This document shows, one piece after another, positions 46,570 through 53,878 of a DNA stretch of 64,000 nt. Every line of letters begins with the position of its first letter. Within the stretch, counting starts at the first letter, position 1. The position numbers and the translations under genes are program-made. Below the pieces are notes generated by a model. That model was not told the DNA's origin and ran no database searches. It worked only from the letters and a program-made list of their open reading frames with translations. Source of the stretch: Burkholderia humptydooensis (GTDB lineage: Bacteria; Pseudomonadota; Gammaproteobacteria; Burkholderiales; Burkholderiaceae); contig NZ_CP013380.1 of the NCBI RefSeq assembly GCF_001513745.1, positions 372,001-436,000 on the forward strand, given 5' to 3'.

Positions 46570-47778
46570 TCACTCCTCCTCGTCGCTGTTCTGCTCGTCG
46601 AGCGCCTGCTTCGGCGGCGGCGGCCGCTTGCCGATCACGACCGTCACGTCGAGCTCCTTGCCCTTGCGCACGACGTGCACCTTCGCCGGCGTGCCGGGCT
46701 TGATCTGCGCGACGACGTTCAGCAGCTTCGTCGTGTCGGTGATTTCCTCGCCGTCGATCGACACGAGAATGTCGCCCGGCTTGATTCCCGCCTTGTCGGC
46801 CGGGCCGCCCTGCAGCACGCCCGCAACGATCGCGCCCGATTTTTGCGCGAGGCTGAATGATTCGGCGATCTCGGGCGTCACGTCCTGCGGCTCGACGCCG
46901 ATCCAGCCGCGCGTGACGGTGCCCGTCGTGATGATGCTCTCGAGCACGTTGCGCGCGGTCGACACGGGAATCGCGAAGCCGATGCCGAGCGAGCCGCCCG
47001 AGCGCGAGTAGATCGCCGTGTTGATGCCGAGCAGGTTGCCGTTCACGTCGACGAGCGCGCCGCCCGAGTTGCCCGGGTTGATCGGCGCGTCGGTCTGGAT
47101 GAAGTTCTCGAACGTGTTGATGCCGAGGTGGTTGCGCCCGAGCGCGCTGATGATCCCCATCGTGACCGTCTGGCCGACGCCGAACGGGTTGCCGATCGCG
47201 AGCACGACGTCGCCGATCCGCGCCTGGTCCGAGCGGCCGAGCGTGATCGTCGGCAGGTTCGTCATGTTGATCTTGAGCACCGCGAGATCGGTTTCCGGAT
47301 CGCTGCCGATCACCTTCGCGGTGGCCGTGCGGCCGTCGGCGAGCGCGACTTCGATCTGGTCCGCGCCGTCGACGACGTGCTGGTTCGTTAGAATGTAACC
47401 CTCCGAGCTTACGATGACGCCCGACCCCAGGTTGGCCGCGGGCTCCTCCTGCTGCCGGCGCGCGTTGCGATCGCCGAAGAAATAGCGAAAGAGCGGATCC
47501 TTCGCGCGCGGATCGGGCGGCAGCGAACCGTCCTTGCTGGAGAACACATTGACGACGGCGGGCATCGCCTTTTGCGCGGCGTCCGCATACGAGGATTGAG
47601 CAGGCGCGCCGCCGACGCCGGGCGCGACTTCCCGCAGCGCGACGATCGGCGCCGCGAGCTGTTTGCCGAGTTGGCCCTGCCGTTGGAGCCATTGCGGCTT
47701 GAGCGTCGCCACGATGAACATCAGTGCGAGCAGCACCGTCACCGCTTGGGCGAAGAACAGCCAGAAGCGTCTAAGCAT
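46570..47778 (-). CDS. DegS/DegQ-like periplasmic serine protease
   Basis: 402-residue HtrA-type protease. An N-terminal helix (about 8-25) is likely a membrane anchor rather than a cleaved signal. Catalytic triad: His134 (TNQHVV), Asp164 ([10 protein letters not shown]), Ser238 (NPGNSGGAL). One PDZ domain follows (about 285-380, [30 protein letters not shown]). The single PDZ and anchor fit DegS. The divergent Nif3 gene starts only 21 bases away. Confidence 0.9.
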   Translation of the reverse strand: MLRRFWLFFAQAVTVLLALMFIVATLKPQWLQRQGQLGKQLAAPIVALREVAPGVGGAPAQSSYADAAQKAMPAVVNVFSSKDGSLPPDPRAKDPLFRYFFGDRNARRQQEEPAANLGSGVIVSSEGYILTNQHVVDGADQIEVALADGRTATAKVIGSDPETDLAVLKINMTNLPTITLGRSDQARIGDVVLAIGNPFGVGQTVTMGIISALGRNHLGINTFENFIQTDAPINPGNSGGALVDVNGNLLGINTAIYSRSGGSLGIGFAIPVSTARNVLESIITTGTVTRGWIGVEPQDVTPEIAESFSLAQKSGAIVAGVLQGGPADKAGIKPGDILVSIDGEEITDTTKLLNVVAQIKPGTPAKVHVVRKGKELDVTVVIGKRPPPPKQALDEQNSDEEE

Positions 47779-47799
47779 TTGAAGATACTAGAGGTTTAT

Positions 47800-48546
47800 A
47801 TGGATCGGATCGAACTTGAATTGTACTTGAACAATACCCTCGAAATCGGGCGGTTCAAGGACTACAGCCCGAACGGCCTCCAGGTGGAGGGCCGTCGAAA
47901 GATTGAAAAAATCGCCACCGGCGTGACGGCTTCGCTCGCATTTCTCGATCGCGCCCTCGAATGGGGCGCGGACGCGGTGCTCGTCCATCACGGCTACTTC
48001 TGGCGCAACGAGGCGCCGCAAATCACGGGCCGCAAGTACCAGCGCCTGAAGCGCCTGCTCGCGAACGACCTGAACCTGTTCGCGTTCCACTTGCCGCTCG
48101 ACGCGCATCCCGAGCTCGGCAACAACGCGCAGCTCGGCGAGCGCCTCGGCCTCATCGGCGACGCGCATTTCGGCGACCAGGACCTCGGCTGGCTCGCAAC
48201 GCTGTCGATGCCCGTCACGCTCGAGCACTTCGCCGCGAAGGTCGAGAATACGCTCGGCCGCACGCCGCTCGTGCTCGGCGATTCGGATCAGCAACTGCGC
48301 CGCGTCGCGTGGTGCACGGGCGGCGCGCAGAGCTACTTCGACGCGGCGATCGACGCGGGCGCCGACGTGTTCCTGACGGGCGAGGTGTCCGAGCACGTGA
48401 CGCATGCGGCGGCCGAGAGCGGCGTTGCATTCGTTGCGGCGGGGCACCATGCAACCGAGCGTTTCGGCATCCAGGCGCTCGGTCAGCATTTATCGGAGCG
48501 TTTTGACCTCGAGCATATCTTTATCGATATTCATAACCCGGTTTAA
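47800..48546 (+). CDS. Nif3-like dinuclear-metal protein (NIF3/YbgI family)
   Basis: 248 residues. Metal-ligand motifs [24 protein letters not shown] and the C-terminal GHHATERFG (His and Glu) are intact. Family members form hexameric toroids with two metals; the cellular role is debated (cyclohydrolase or radiation-resistance links). ATG 47800 follows AGAGGTTT. The promoter must overlap the first codons of the divergent DegS-like gene. Confidence 0.88.
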   Translation: MDRIELELYLNNTLEIGRFKDYSPNGLQVEGRRKIEKIATGVTASLAFLDRALEWGADAVLVHHGYFWRNEAPQITGRKYQRLKRLLANDLNLFAFHLPLDAHPELGNNAQLGERLGLIGDAHFGDQDLGWLATLSMPVTLEHFAAKVENTLGRTPLVLGDSDQQLRRVAWCTGGAQSYFDAAIDAGADVFLTGEVSEHVTHAAAESGVAFVAAGHHATERFGIQALGQHLSERFDLEHIFIDIHNPV

Positions 48547-48766
48547 TCGAACAAATTGTCGCACTGCATCCTAAACAAAATGTGATGCGGCGTACATTTC
48601 GCAAATTATCGGAACGGGAATCTCGATAGCTCGGGGAAACCCTTGATTAATAATAGCTTCAGGAGGTATTTAACGTCCGGGTCTTGTAAATGCCGACTCC
48701 ATTCGAGCAAACTAGCGGCGGTGTGAAATGTCGTGACGGATATCCAACTCGGAATTGGGGCGTGGG

Positions 48767-49387
48767 ATGCGAGACAAAGAAGAGGAACACGTCGACAGCA
48801 GCCGCCGGACATGGCTGATTGCGACATCGGTTGCGGGCGGCGTCGGTGGCGTCGCAACCGTGATACCTTTCGCGGCGTCGTTGGCGCCGTCCACCAGGGC
48901 CAAGGCGGCCGGCGCGCCGGTCGAAGTCGACATCAGCGCGCTCAAGCCGGGCGAGATGCTCACGGTTCCCTGGCGCGGCAAGCCCGTGTGGGTGCTGAAT
49001 CGCACCGATGCGATGCTCGCCGACGTCGTCAAGGCGGACAAGGAAGTCGCCGATCCGCTGTCGAAATCGACGTACTCGATGCCGTTGCCCGAGTATTGCG
49101 CGAACGAATACCGGTCGAGAGCCGACCACAAGAACATTCTCGTCGTGATGGCGGTGTGCACGCACCTCGGCTGCACGCCGAGCCAGCGCTTCACGCCGGG
49201 GCCGCAGCCGAACCTTCCCGACGATTGGCCGGGCGGCTTCCTATGCCCGTGCCACGGCTCGACCTACGACCTCGCCGGACGGGTCTTCAAGAACAAGCCG
49301 GCCCCGCAGAATCTGGACGTTCCGCCTTACATGTTCACGTCGGCCACGACGATCGTGATCGGCAAGGACGAGAAAGGAGAAGCGTAA
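48767..49387 (+). CDS. petA: Ubiquinol-cytochrome c reductase, Rieske iron-sulfur subunit
   Basis: Transfers electrons from ubiquinol to cytochrome c1 through a 2Fe-2S cluster. 206 residues. The twin-arginine signal-anchor is SSRRTWLIATS (residues 11-21) with a hydrophobic helix. Cluster ligands CTHLGC and CPCHGS are intact. ATG 48767 gives the normal N-terminus; a TTG at 48755 is also in frame. petB starts directly after the stop. Confidence 0.95.
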   Translation: MRDKEEEHVDSSRRTWLIATSVAGGVGGVATVIPFAASLAPSTRAKAAGAPVEVDISALKPGEMLTVPWRGKPVWVLNRTDAMLADVVKADKEVADPLSKSTYSMPLPEYCANEYRSRADHKNILVVMAVCTHLGCTPSQRFTPGPQPNLPDDWPGGFLCPCHGSTYDLAGRVFKNKPAPQNLDVPPYMFTSATTIVIGKDEKGEA

Positions 49388-50770
49388 ATGGCGACCGATA
49401 ACAAAGAGATCTCCACAACAGGCTTGCTCGGCTGGGTCGACCGGCGCTTTCCCCTCACTTCCACCTGGAAGCAGCATCTTTCCGAATACTACGCGCCGAA
49501 GAACTTCAACGCCTGGTATTTCTTCGGGTCGCTCGCGCTGCTCGTGCTCGTCAACCAGATCGTCACCGGCATCTTCCTGACGATGAACTACAAGCCCGAT
49601 TCGGCGCTCGCGTTCGCGTCGGTCGAGTACATCATGCGCGAGGTGCCGTGGGGCTGGCTCATCCGCTACATGCACTCGACGGGCGCGTCGATGTTCTTCG
49701 TCGTCGTCTACCTTCACATGTTCCGCGGCCTGCTGTACGGCTCGTACCGCAAGCCGCGCGAGCTCGTGTGGATCTTCGGCTGCGCGATCTTCCTGTGCCT
49801 GATGGCCGAGGCGTTCTTCGGCTACCTGCTGCCGTGGGGCCAGATGTCGTTCTGGGGCGCGCAGGTGATCGTGAACCTTTTTTCGGCGATCCCGTTCATC
49901 GGCCCGGATCTGTCACTGTGGATTCGCGGCGACTACGTCGTGTCCGACGTCACGCTGAACCGCTTCTTCGCGTTCCACGTGATCGCGATTCCGCTCGTGC
50001 TGCTGCTGCTCGTCGTCGCGCACCTGATCGCGCTGCACGAAGTGGGGTCGAACAACCCGGACGGCATCGAGATCAAGGAGAAGAAGGACGAGAAGGGCGT
50101 GCCGCTCGACGGCATTCCGTTCCACCCGTACTACTCGGTGCACGACTTCTTCGGCGTCTGCGTGTTCCTGATGGTGTTCGCGCTGATCGTGTTCTTCATG
50201 CCGGAGATGGGCGGCTACTTCCTCGAAGCGAACAACTTCATCCCGGCGAACCCGCTGCAGACGCCGCCCGAGATCGCGCCCGTCTGGTACTTCACCGCGT
50301 TCTACGCGATGCTGCGCGCGACGACCGACCCGTTCAAGATCGTGCTGATGATCGTGATCGCGGCGCTCGGCCTCCTCGCGCTCGCTCGCGCGCGCGGCAA
50401 GTGGAAGATCGCGTTGCCCGTGCTCGCCGCGGCGCTCGTCGTTTTCATGTACTTCACCGAATCGAAGTTCTGGGGCGTCGTCGTGATGGGCGGGGCCGTC
50501 GTCACGCTGTTCTTCCTGCCGTGGCTCGACCGCAGCCCGGTGAAATCGATCCGCTACCGGCCGTTCTTCCACAAGGTGTTCTTCGGAATCTTCGTCATCG
50601 TGTTTTTGACGCTCGCGTTCCTCGGCACGCGACCGCCTTCGCCCGCCGCGACGCTGATCGCGCAGGTGTGCGCGCTCGTGTACTTCGCGTTCTTCCTCGG
50701 CATGCCGTTCTGGACGACGCTCGGCACCTTCAAGCAGCCGCCCGAACGCGTGCGGTTCAAATCCCATTGA
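49388..50770 (+). CDS. petB: Ubiquinol-cytochrome c reductase, cytochrome b
   Basis: 460-residue membrane core of the bc1 complex with eight or more helices. It has heme-ligand histidines in RYMHSTGASMFFVVVYLHMF and AFHVIAIPLVLLLLVVAHLIALH. The quinol-site PEW motif reads PVWYF (IAPVWYFTAFYAMLR). No separate subunit IV is needed. Confidence 0.95.
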   Translation: MATDNKEISTTGLLGWVDRRFPLTSTWKQHLSEYYAPKNFNAWYFFGSLALLVLVNQIVTGIFLTMNYKPDSALAFASVEYIMREVPWGWLIRYMHSTGASMFFVVVYLHMFRGLLYGSYRKPRELVWIFGCAIFLCLMAEAFFGYLLPWGQMSFWGAQVIVNLFSAIPFIGPDLSLWIRGDYVVSDVTLNRFFAFHVIAIPLVLLLLVVAHLIALHEVGSNNPDGIEIKEKKDEKGVPLDGIPFHPYYSVHDFFGVCVFLMVFALIVFFMPEMGGYFLEANNFIPANPLQTPPEIAPVWYFTAFYAMLRATTDPFKIVLMIVIAALGLLALARARGKWKIALPVLAAALVVFMYFTESKFWGVVVMGGAVVTLFFLPWLDRSPVKSIRYRPFFHKVFFGIFVIVFLTLAFLGTRPPSPAATLIAQVCALVYFAFFLGMPFWTTLGTFKQPPERVRFKSH

Positions 50771-50791
50771 CGTGAGCGAGAGGGAATTCGT

Positions 50792-51550
50792 ATGAAGAAA
50801 TTGCTTTCGACGCTCGCAATGTTTATTGTGTCGGCATGTCTGCTGACGAGCGTATCCGTGCGGGCCGAAGAGGGGGAATTTCCGCTCGACCGGCCACCCG
50901 ATAACACGGAGAATCTCGTCTCCTTGCAGCATGGCGCGCAATTGTTTGTAAACTATTGCCTGAATTGCCATAGTGCGAACCTGATGCGCTACAACCGGCT
51001 GACGGATCTCGGCATCCCGCAGAAGGAGATCGAGAAGAATCTCCTGTTCGCGACCGACAAGGTCGGCAACACGATGACCGTTGCGATGCGGCCGGAAGAC
51101 GCGAAGACCTGGCTCGGCGTAGCGCCGCCGGATCTTTCCGTCGAAGCGCGCGCCCGCAGCCGTGATTGGCTCTACACGTATCTGCGCACTTTTTACCGCG
51201 ACGATACGCGCCCGACGGGCTGGAACAACGCTGTGTTCCCGAACGTCGGCATGCCTCATGTGCTGTGGCAGCTTCAGGGGGAGCGCAATGCAAAATTCGA
51301 GGAAAAGACGGACGAGGAAACGGGCGAGAAAGTGCGCAAGCTCGTCGGGTTCCAGCAGGTGACGCCCGGGACGCTCGCGCCGGCGGATTACGATGCCGCC
51401 GTCGGCGATCTGGTCGCGTACCTGAACTGGATGTCCGAGCCGGCGCAGCAGACCCGCAAGCGCCTCGGCGTGTGGGTGCTGCTGTTCCTTGGTGTCCTGA
51501 CGTTCCTCGCATGGCGGCTCAATGCCGCCTACTGGAAAGATATCAAGTAA
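50792..51550 (+). CDS. petC: Ubiquinol-cytochrome c reductase, cytochrome c1
   Basis: 252 residues. Sec signal ends near VRA/EE (about residue 25). Heme motif CLNCH with downstream methionine ligand region, DLSVEARARSRDWLYTYLRTF typical of c1, and a C-terminal anchor helix (VLLFLGVLTFLAWRL). Completes petABC. Confidence 0.95.
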   Translation: MKKLLSTLAMFIVSACLLTSVSVRAEEGEFPLDRPPDNTENLVSLQHGAQLFVNYCLNCHSANLMRYNRLTDLGIPQKEIEKNLLFATDKVGNTMTVAMRPEDAKTWLGVAPPDLSVEARARSRDWLYTYLRTFYRDDTRPTGWNNAVFPNVGMPHVLWQLQGERNAKFEEKTDEETGEKVRKLVGFQQVTPGTLAPADYDAAVGDLVAYLNWMSEPAQQTRKRLGVWVLLFLGVLTFLAWRLNAAYWKDIK

Positions 51551-51553
51551 TCA

Positions 51554-51628
51554 CGCCGAGACTGGCGTGGGGCCAGCGCAAGGAAGAGCCTGCAAGGGGT
51601 TTTTCCGCGCGCTGGCCCTCGGCTTTTT
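51554..51628 (+). terminator. Long stem-loop terminator or attenuator between petC and sspA
   Basis: GGGCCAGCGC (51570-51579) pairs perfectly with GCGCTGGCCC (51609-51618), with GCCGAG/CTCGGC pairing possible outside it. Five T (51624-51628) follow. The T-tract ends 14 bases before the sspA start, so read-through would feed sspA. Confidence 0.55.
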
Positions 51629-51642
51629 GAGGAAACGCAAAC

Positions 51643-52254
51643 ATGATGGTTCTGTATTCCGGCACGACTTGTCCGTTCTCCCAGCGTTGCCGGCTGGTGC
51701 TGTTCGAAAAGGGCATGGATTTCGAGATTCGCGACGTCGACCTGTTCAACAAACCGGAAGACATCGCGGTGATGAATCCGTACGGACAGGTGCCGATTCT
51801 CGTCGAACGTGATCTGATCCTGTACGAATCGAACATCATCAACGAGTATATCGACGAGCGCTTCCCGCACCCGCAACTGATGCCGGCCGACCCGGTGCAG
51901 CGCGCGCGCGCGCGCCTGTTCCTGCTCAACTTCGAGAAGGAGCTGTTCGTGCACGTGAGCACGCTCGAGAACGAGAAAGGCAAGGCCGCCGAGAAGAGCC
52001 ACGAGAAGGCGCGCCTCGCGATCCGCGATCGCCTGACGCAGCTCGCGCCGATCTTCCTGAAGAACAAATACATGCTTGGCGAGGAGTTCTCGATGCTCGA
52101 CGTCGCGATCGCGCCGCTCCTGTGGCGTCTCGACCACTACGGGATCGAGCTGTCGAAGAACGCCGCGCCGCTGATGAAGTACGCAGAGCGGATTTTCAGC
52201 CGTCCTGCCTATATCGAAGCGCTGACGCCGTCCGAAAAGGTCATGCGTCGTTAA
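51643..52254 (+). CDS. sspA: Stringent starvation protein A
   Basis: RNA-polymerase-associated GST-fold protein of 203 residues. The N-terminal thioredoxin-like part (VLYSGTTCPFSQRCRLVL) and NPYGQVPILVERDLILYESNIINEY are followed by the C-terminal helical half. Involved in stress and virulence gene control in other proteobacteria. Paired with sspB. Confidence 0.93.
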   Translation: MMVLYSGTTCPFSQRCRLVLFEKGMDFEIRDVDLFNKPEDIAVMNPYGQVPILVERDLILYESNIINEYIDERFPHPQLMPADPVQRARARLFLLNFEKELFVHVSTLENEKGKAAEKSHEKARLAIRDRLTQLAPIFLKNKYMLGEEFSMLDVAIAPLLWRLDHYGIELSKNAAPLMKYAERIFSRPAYIEALTPSEKVMRR

Positions 52255-52321
52255 GCTGTATGTGACTGGGGAGCGGATGCGGCGGCATTGCTGCCGCGTC
52301 CGTTTTCGTTCGAGGATGGCG

Positions 52322-52825
52322 ATGCAAGAGATTTCCACGAAGCCGTATTTGCTGCGCGCGCTGTATGAGTGGTGCACGGATAACGGGTATACGCCCCACA
52401 TCGCGGTGCGGGTCGACAAGTCGACGCGCGTGCCGCGCCAGTTCGTGCGCGACGGCGAGATCGTGTTGAACATCAGCTTCGAGGCGACGAGCCAACTGCA
52501 GATGGGCAACGAATGGATCGAGTTCACCGCGCGATTCTCGGGCAAGGCGCACAAGATCGAGGTGCCCGTCGCGAACGTGCTCGCGATCTATGCGCGCGAG
52601 AACGGGCAGGGGATGGCGTTTCAGGTCGATGTCGCCGCGGATTCCGGCGATGCCGAGGGCGGCGGCGCGCTTGCTGCGGAGGAAGCGGGTGACGATGCCG
52701 GTGCTCACGTCGTTCCGGCCGAGGCGGTGCCCGAGGCCGGCGAACCGGCGGACGAACTGCCGAAGTCCGATGGTGACGGCGATGGAGCGAAAGGCAGCCG
52801 GCCTCGCCTCAAGATCGTGAAATGA
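52322..52825 (+). CDS. sspB: ClpXP adaptor SspB
   Basis: Delivers ssrA-tagged proteins to ClpXP. 167 residues: folded domain (about 1-110: TKPYLLRALYEWC, VPRQFVRDGEIVLNIS, GNEWIEFTARFSG), then a disordered Asp/Glu/Ala linker, and the ClpX-binding tail RPRLKIVK. ATG 52322 is better spaced from CGAGG than the ATG at 52316. Confidence 0.93.
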   Translation: MQEISTKPYLLRALYEWCTDNGYTPHIAVRVDKSTRVPRQFVRDGEIVLNISFEATSQLQMGNEWIEFTARFSGKAHKIEVPVANVLAIYARENGQGMAFQVDVAADSGDAEGGGALAAEEAGDDAGAHVVPAEAVPEAGEPADELPKSDGDGDGAKGSRPRLKIVK

Positions 52826-52827
52826 GG

Positions 52828-52833
52828 TAGAAT
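52828..52833 (+). promoter_or_regulatory. Possible -10 box of tRNA-Thr
   Basis: TAGAAT, five of six matches to consensus, lies 13 bases before the tRNA and just after the sspB stop. No clear -35 is seen in the sspB coding end. Confidence 0.35.
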
Positions 52834-52845
52834 TTCCGGCCCAAC

Positions 52846-52921
52846 GCCGGCTTAGCTCATCTGGCAGAGCAGTTGATTTGTAATCATCAGGTGGCGGGTT
52901 CGAGTCCTGCAGCCGGCACCA
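52846..52921 (+). tRNA. tRNA-Thr, anticodon UGU
   Basis: A 76-base cloverleaf with encoded CCA. Acceptor GCCGGC pairs with GCCGGC (52912-52917), discriminator A, then CCA. D arm TAGCTCATCTGGCAGAGCA, anticodon arm GTTGA-TTTGTAA-TCATC with TGT in the loop, and T arm GGGTTCGAGTCCTGC. The intact 3' end is followed by phage-derived debris, so it has served as an integration target. Confidence 0.97.
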
Positions 52922-52954
52922 AACACTCATCTGAGGAAGTCCTCGGAAATCCAG

Positions 52955-52990
52955 AAACCCGTGATAGCATAAGGCTTCACGGGTTTTTTT
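52955..52990 (+). terminator. Intrinsic terminator of tRNA-Thr
   Basis: AAACCCGTGA (52955-52964) pairs perfectly with TCACGGGTTT (52977-52986) around a 12-base loop, followed by T up to 52990. Confidence 0.85.
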
Positions 52991-53025
52991 ATTCCAGCGT
53001 TGTCCAGCGATGCCCGTTTGAATCC

Positions 53026-53094
53026 GGGGGCATGTGGGGGCACCTCCGGGGGAATCTTCGTAGTCTGGCAAATGCCCCCGGGAAAAGTGCCCCC
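53026..53094. repeat. Opposed G/C octamers, possible integrase arm sites
   Basis: GGGGGCAT (53026-53033) and GGGGGCAC (53036-53043) face ATGCCCCC (53072-53079) and GTGCCCCC (53087-53094). The two pairs are inverted copies of each other. They lie between the tRNA and the integrase stump, where arm-type binding sites of an integrase are expected. Confidence 0.5.
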
Positions 53095-53117
53095 TAGGGC
53101 TGTAAGGTAGATGCCTT

Positions 53118-53186
53118 ATGCCGTTGACCGACGTCGCGATCCGTAAAGCCCCAATGAAATCAAGGGGTTACGTGAGTTTCGCGTAA
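53118..53186 (+). pseudogene. Integrase remnant, N-terminal codons only
   Basis: The 22-codon frame begins MPLTDVAIRKA, matching the start of P4-type tyrosine integrases with an Arm DNA-binding (DUF4102) N-terminus. After the eleventh codon the similarity stops and the frame ends 11 codons later. The position directly downstream of a tRNA gene supports the identification. Catalytic domain fully deleted. Confidence 0.65.
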
Positions 53187-53193
53187 CCCCTTG
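53161..53193. repeat. Perfect 12-bp inverted repeat in the island scar
   Basis: CAAGGGGTTACG (53161-53172) pairs with CGTAACCCCTTG (53182-53193) around a 9-base loop. No T-run follows. It overlaps the point where integrase similarity is lost. Confidence 0.7.
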
Positions 53194-53275
53194 TGCTTTC
53201 TGGGCGTTGAAAAGTACATTTTCGGTACAGTCAGCTCTCAGAACAGCTACATGGCAACCTTCGTCAAGACGCCGC

Positions 53276-53458
53276 GTGCCGCCGCAATTGATGGGGATCA
53301 TCCCGTCGAACGCCGGCGGGTTCGGCAACGTGCACGACGCGGCCGAGGTGTTCAACGAGCTCGAGATCGAACCGCTGAAGGCACGATTGCGGGAGGTGAA
53401 CGACTGGCTCGGCATCGAGGTCGTGCGCTTCAAAGACTTCGAGACGCCGAAGGGCTGA
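53276..53458 (+). pseudogene. Remnant of a P2-type phage portal protein (C-terminal end)
   Basis: About 60 codons reading VPPQLMGIIPSNAGGFGNV, AAEVFNELEIEPLKARL, EVNDWLGIEVVRF. This matches the C-terminal end of P2 gpQ-like portal vertex proteins. The rest of the gene is missing. The open frame reaches back to a TTG at 53207, but that part does not resemble a portal. Evidence that a P2-like prophage was once integrated at the tRNA. Confidence 0.7.
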
Positions 53459-53484
53459 CGCCCGACGCCGCGACCGGCAAAGCA

Positions 53485-53519
53485 AAGCCGCCGCGCACTT
53501 CGGTGCCGGCGGCTTTTTT
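53485..53519 (+). terminator. Intrinsic terminator after the portal remnant
   Basis: AAGCCGCCG (53485-53493) pairs with CGGCGGCTT (53507-53515), followed by T up to 53519. Probably the original terminator of the phage gene. The following GC-rich stretch to 53719 shows no gene. Confidence 0.8.
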
Positions 53520-53719
53520 GCGTCCGTCGTCCGTGCGCGGCGTTGGCGGAATAGGGCGCCTCAGGGCGGCCGCCGCCCGGATGCACCCCCCAAGGGTCGG
53601 ATCAGCTCGCCGCGGGGCCGTGGCGGGCCGCCTTGCGCGCGGGTGGGCCCATCCCAAGGGCCGGACCCTGCCCGCGCGATGATGATTCAGACCCGGCGCG
53701 CGCAGTTGTGACCCCGCCC

Positions 53720-53727
53720 CACCTGCC
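53720..53727. repeat. Target-site duplication, left copy
   Basis: CACCTGCC immediately before the IS66-family end; identical to 56485-56492. Eight bases is the duplication length known for IS66 elements. Confidence 0.92.
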
Positions 53728-53751
53728 GTAAGCGGTAAATTCAGCACACCG
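53728..53751. repeat. IS66 terminal inverted repeat (tnpC-side)
   Basis: Starts GTAAGCGGTAAATTC. Next to it, 53752-53878 is non-coding IS DNA downstream of tnpC. Confidence 0.85.
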
Positions 53752-53878
53752 AATGGAGAATCATTTGCGGCTGATGGGCGAGCATAGCTGCATCGCGCTG
53801 GTCGGGATCGACCGACGATGTCCACATCTGGGTTTCGATAGTGCGCGCCGACGTGGTGGTCGAAGCGTGCTTGGTGCG

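Noticed and set aside
53026-53094. CRISPR-like array
   Set aside because: The repeated G/C octamers are too short, inverted and few; there is no repeat-spacer pattern anywhere in the window.
52873-53097. Short frame starting inside tRNA-Thr
   Set aside because: Overlaps the tRNA and its terminator; no ribosome site or similarity.
53191-53682. 163-codon plus-strand frame over the island scar
   Set aside because: It runs in a different frame from the portal remnant and reads as low-complexity Arg/Ala/Pro sequence.
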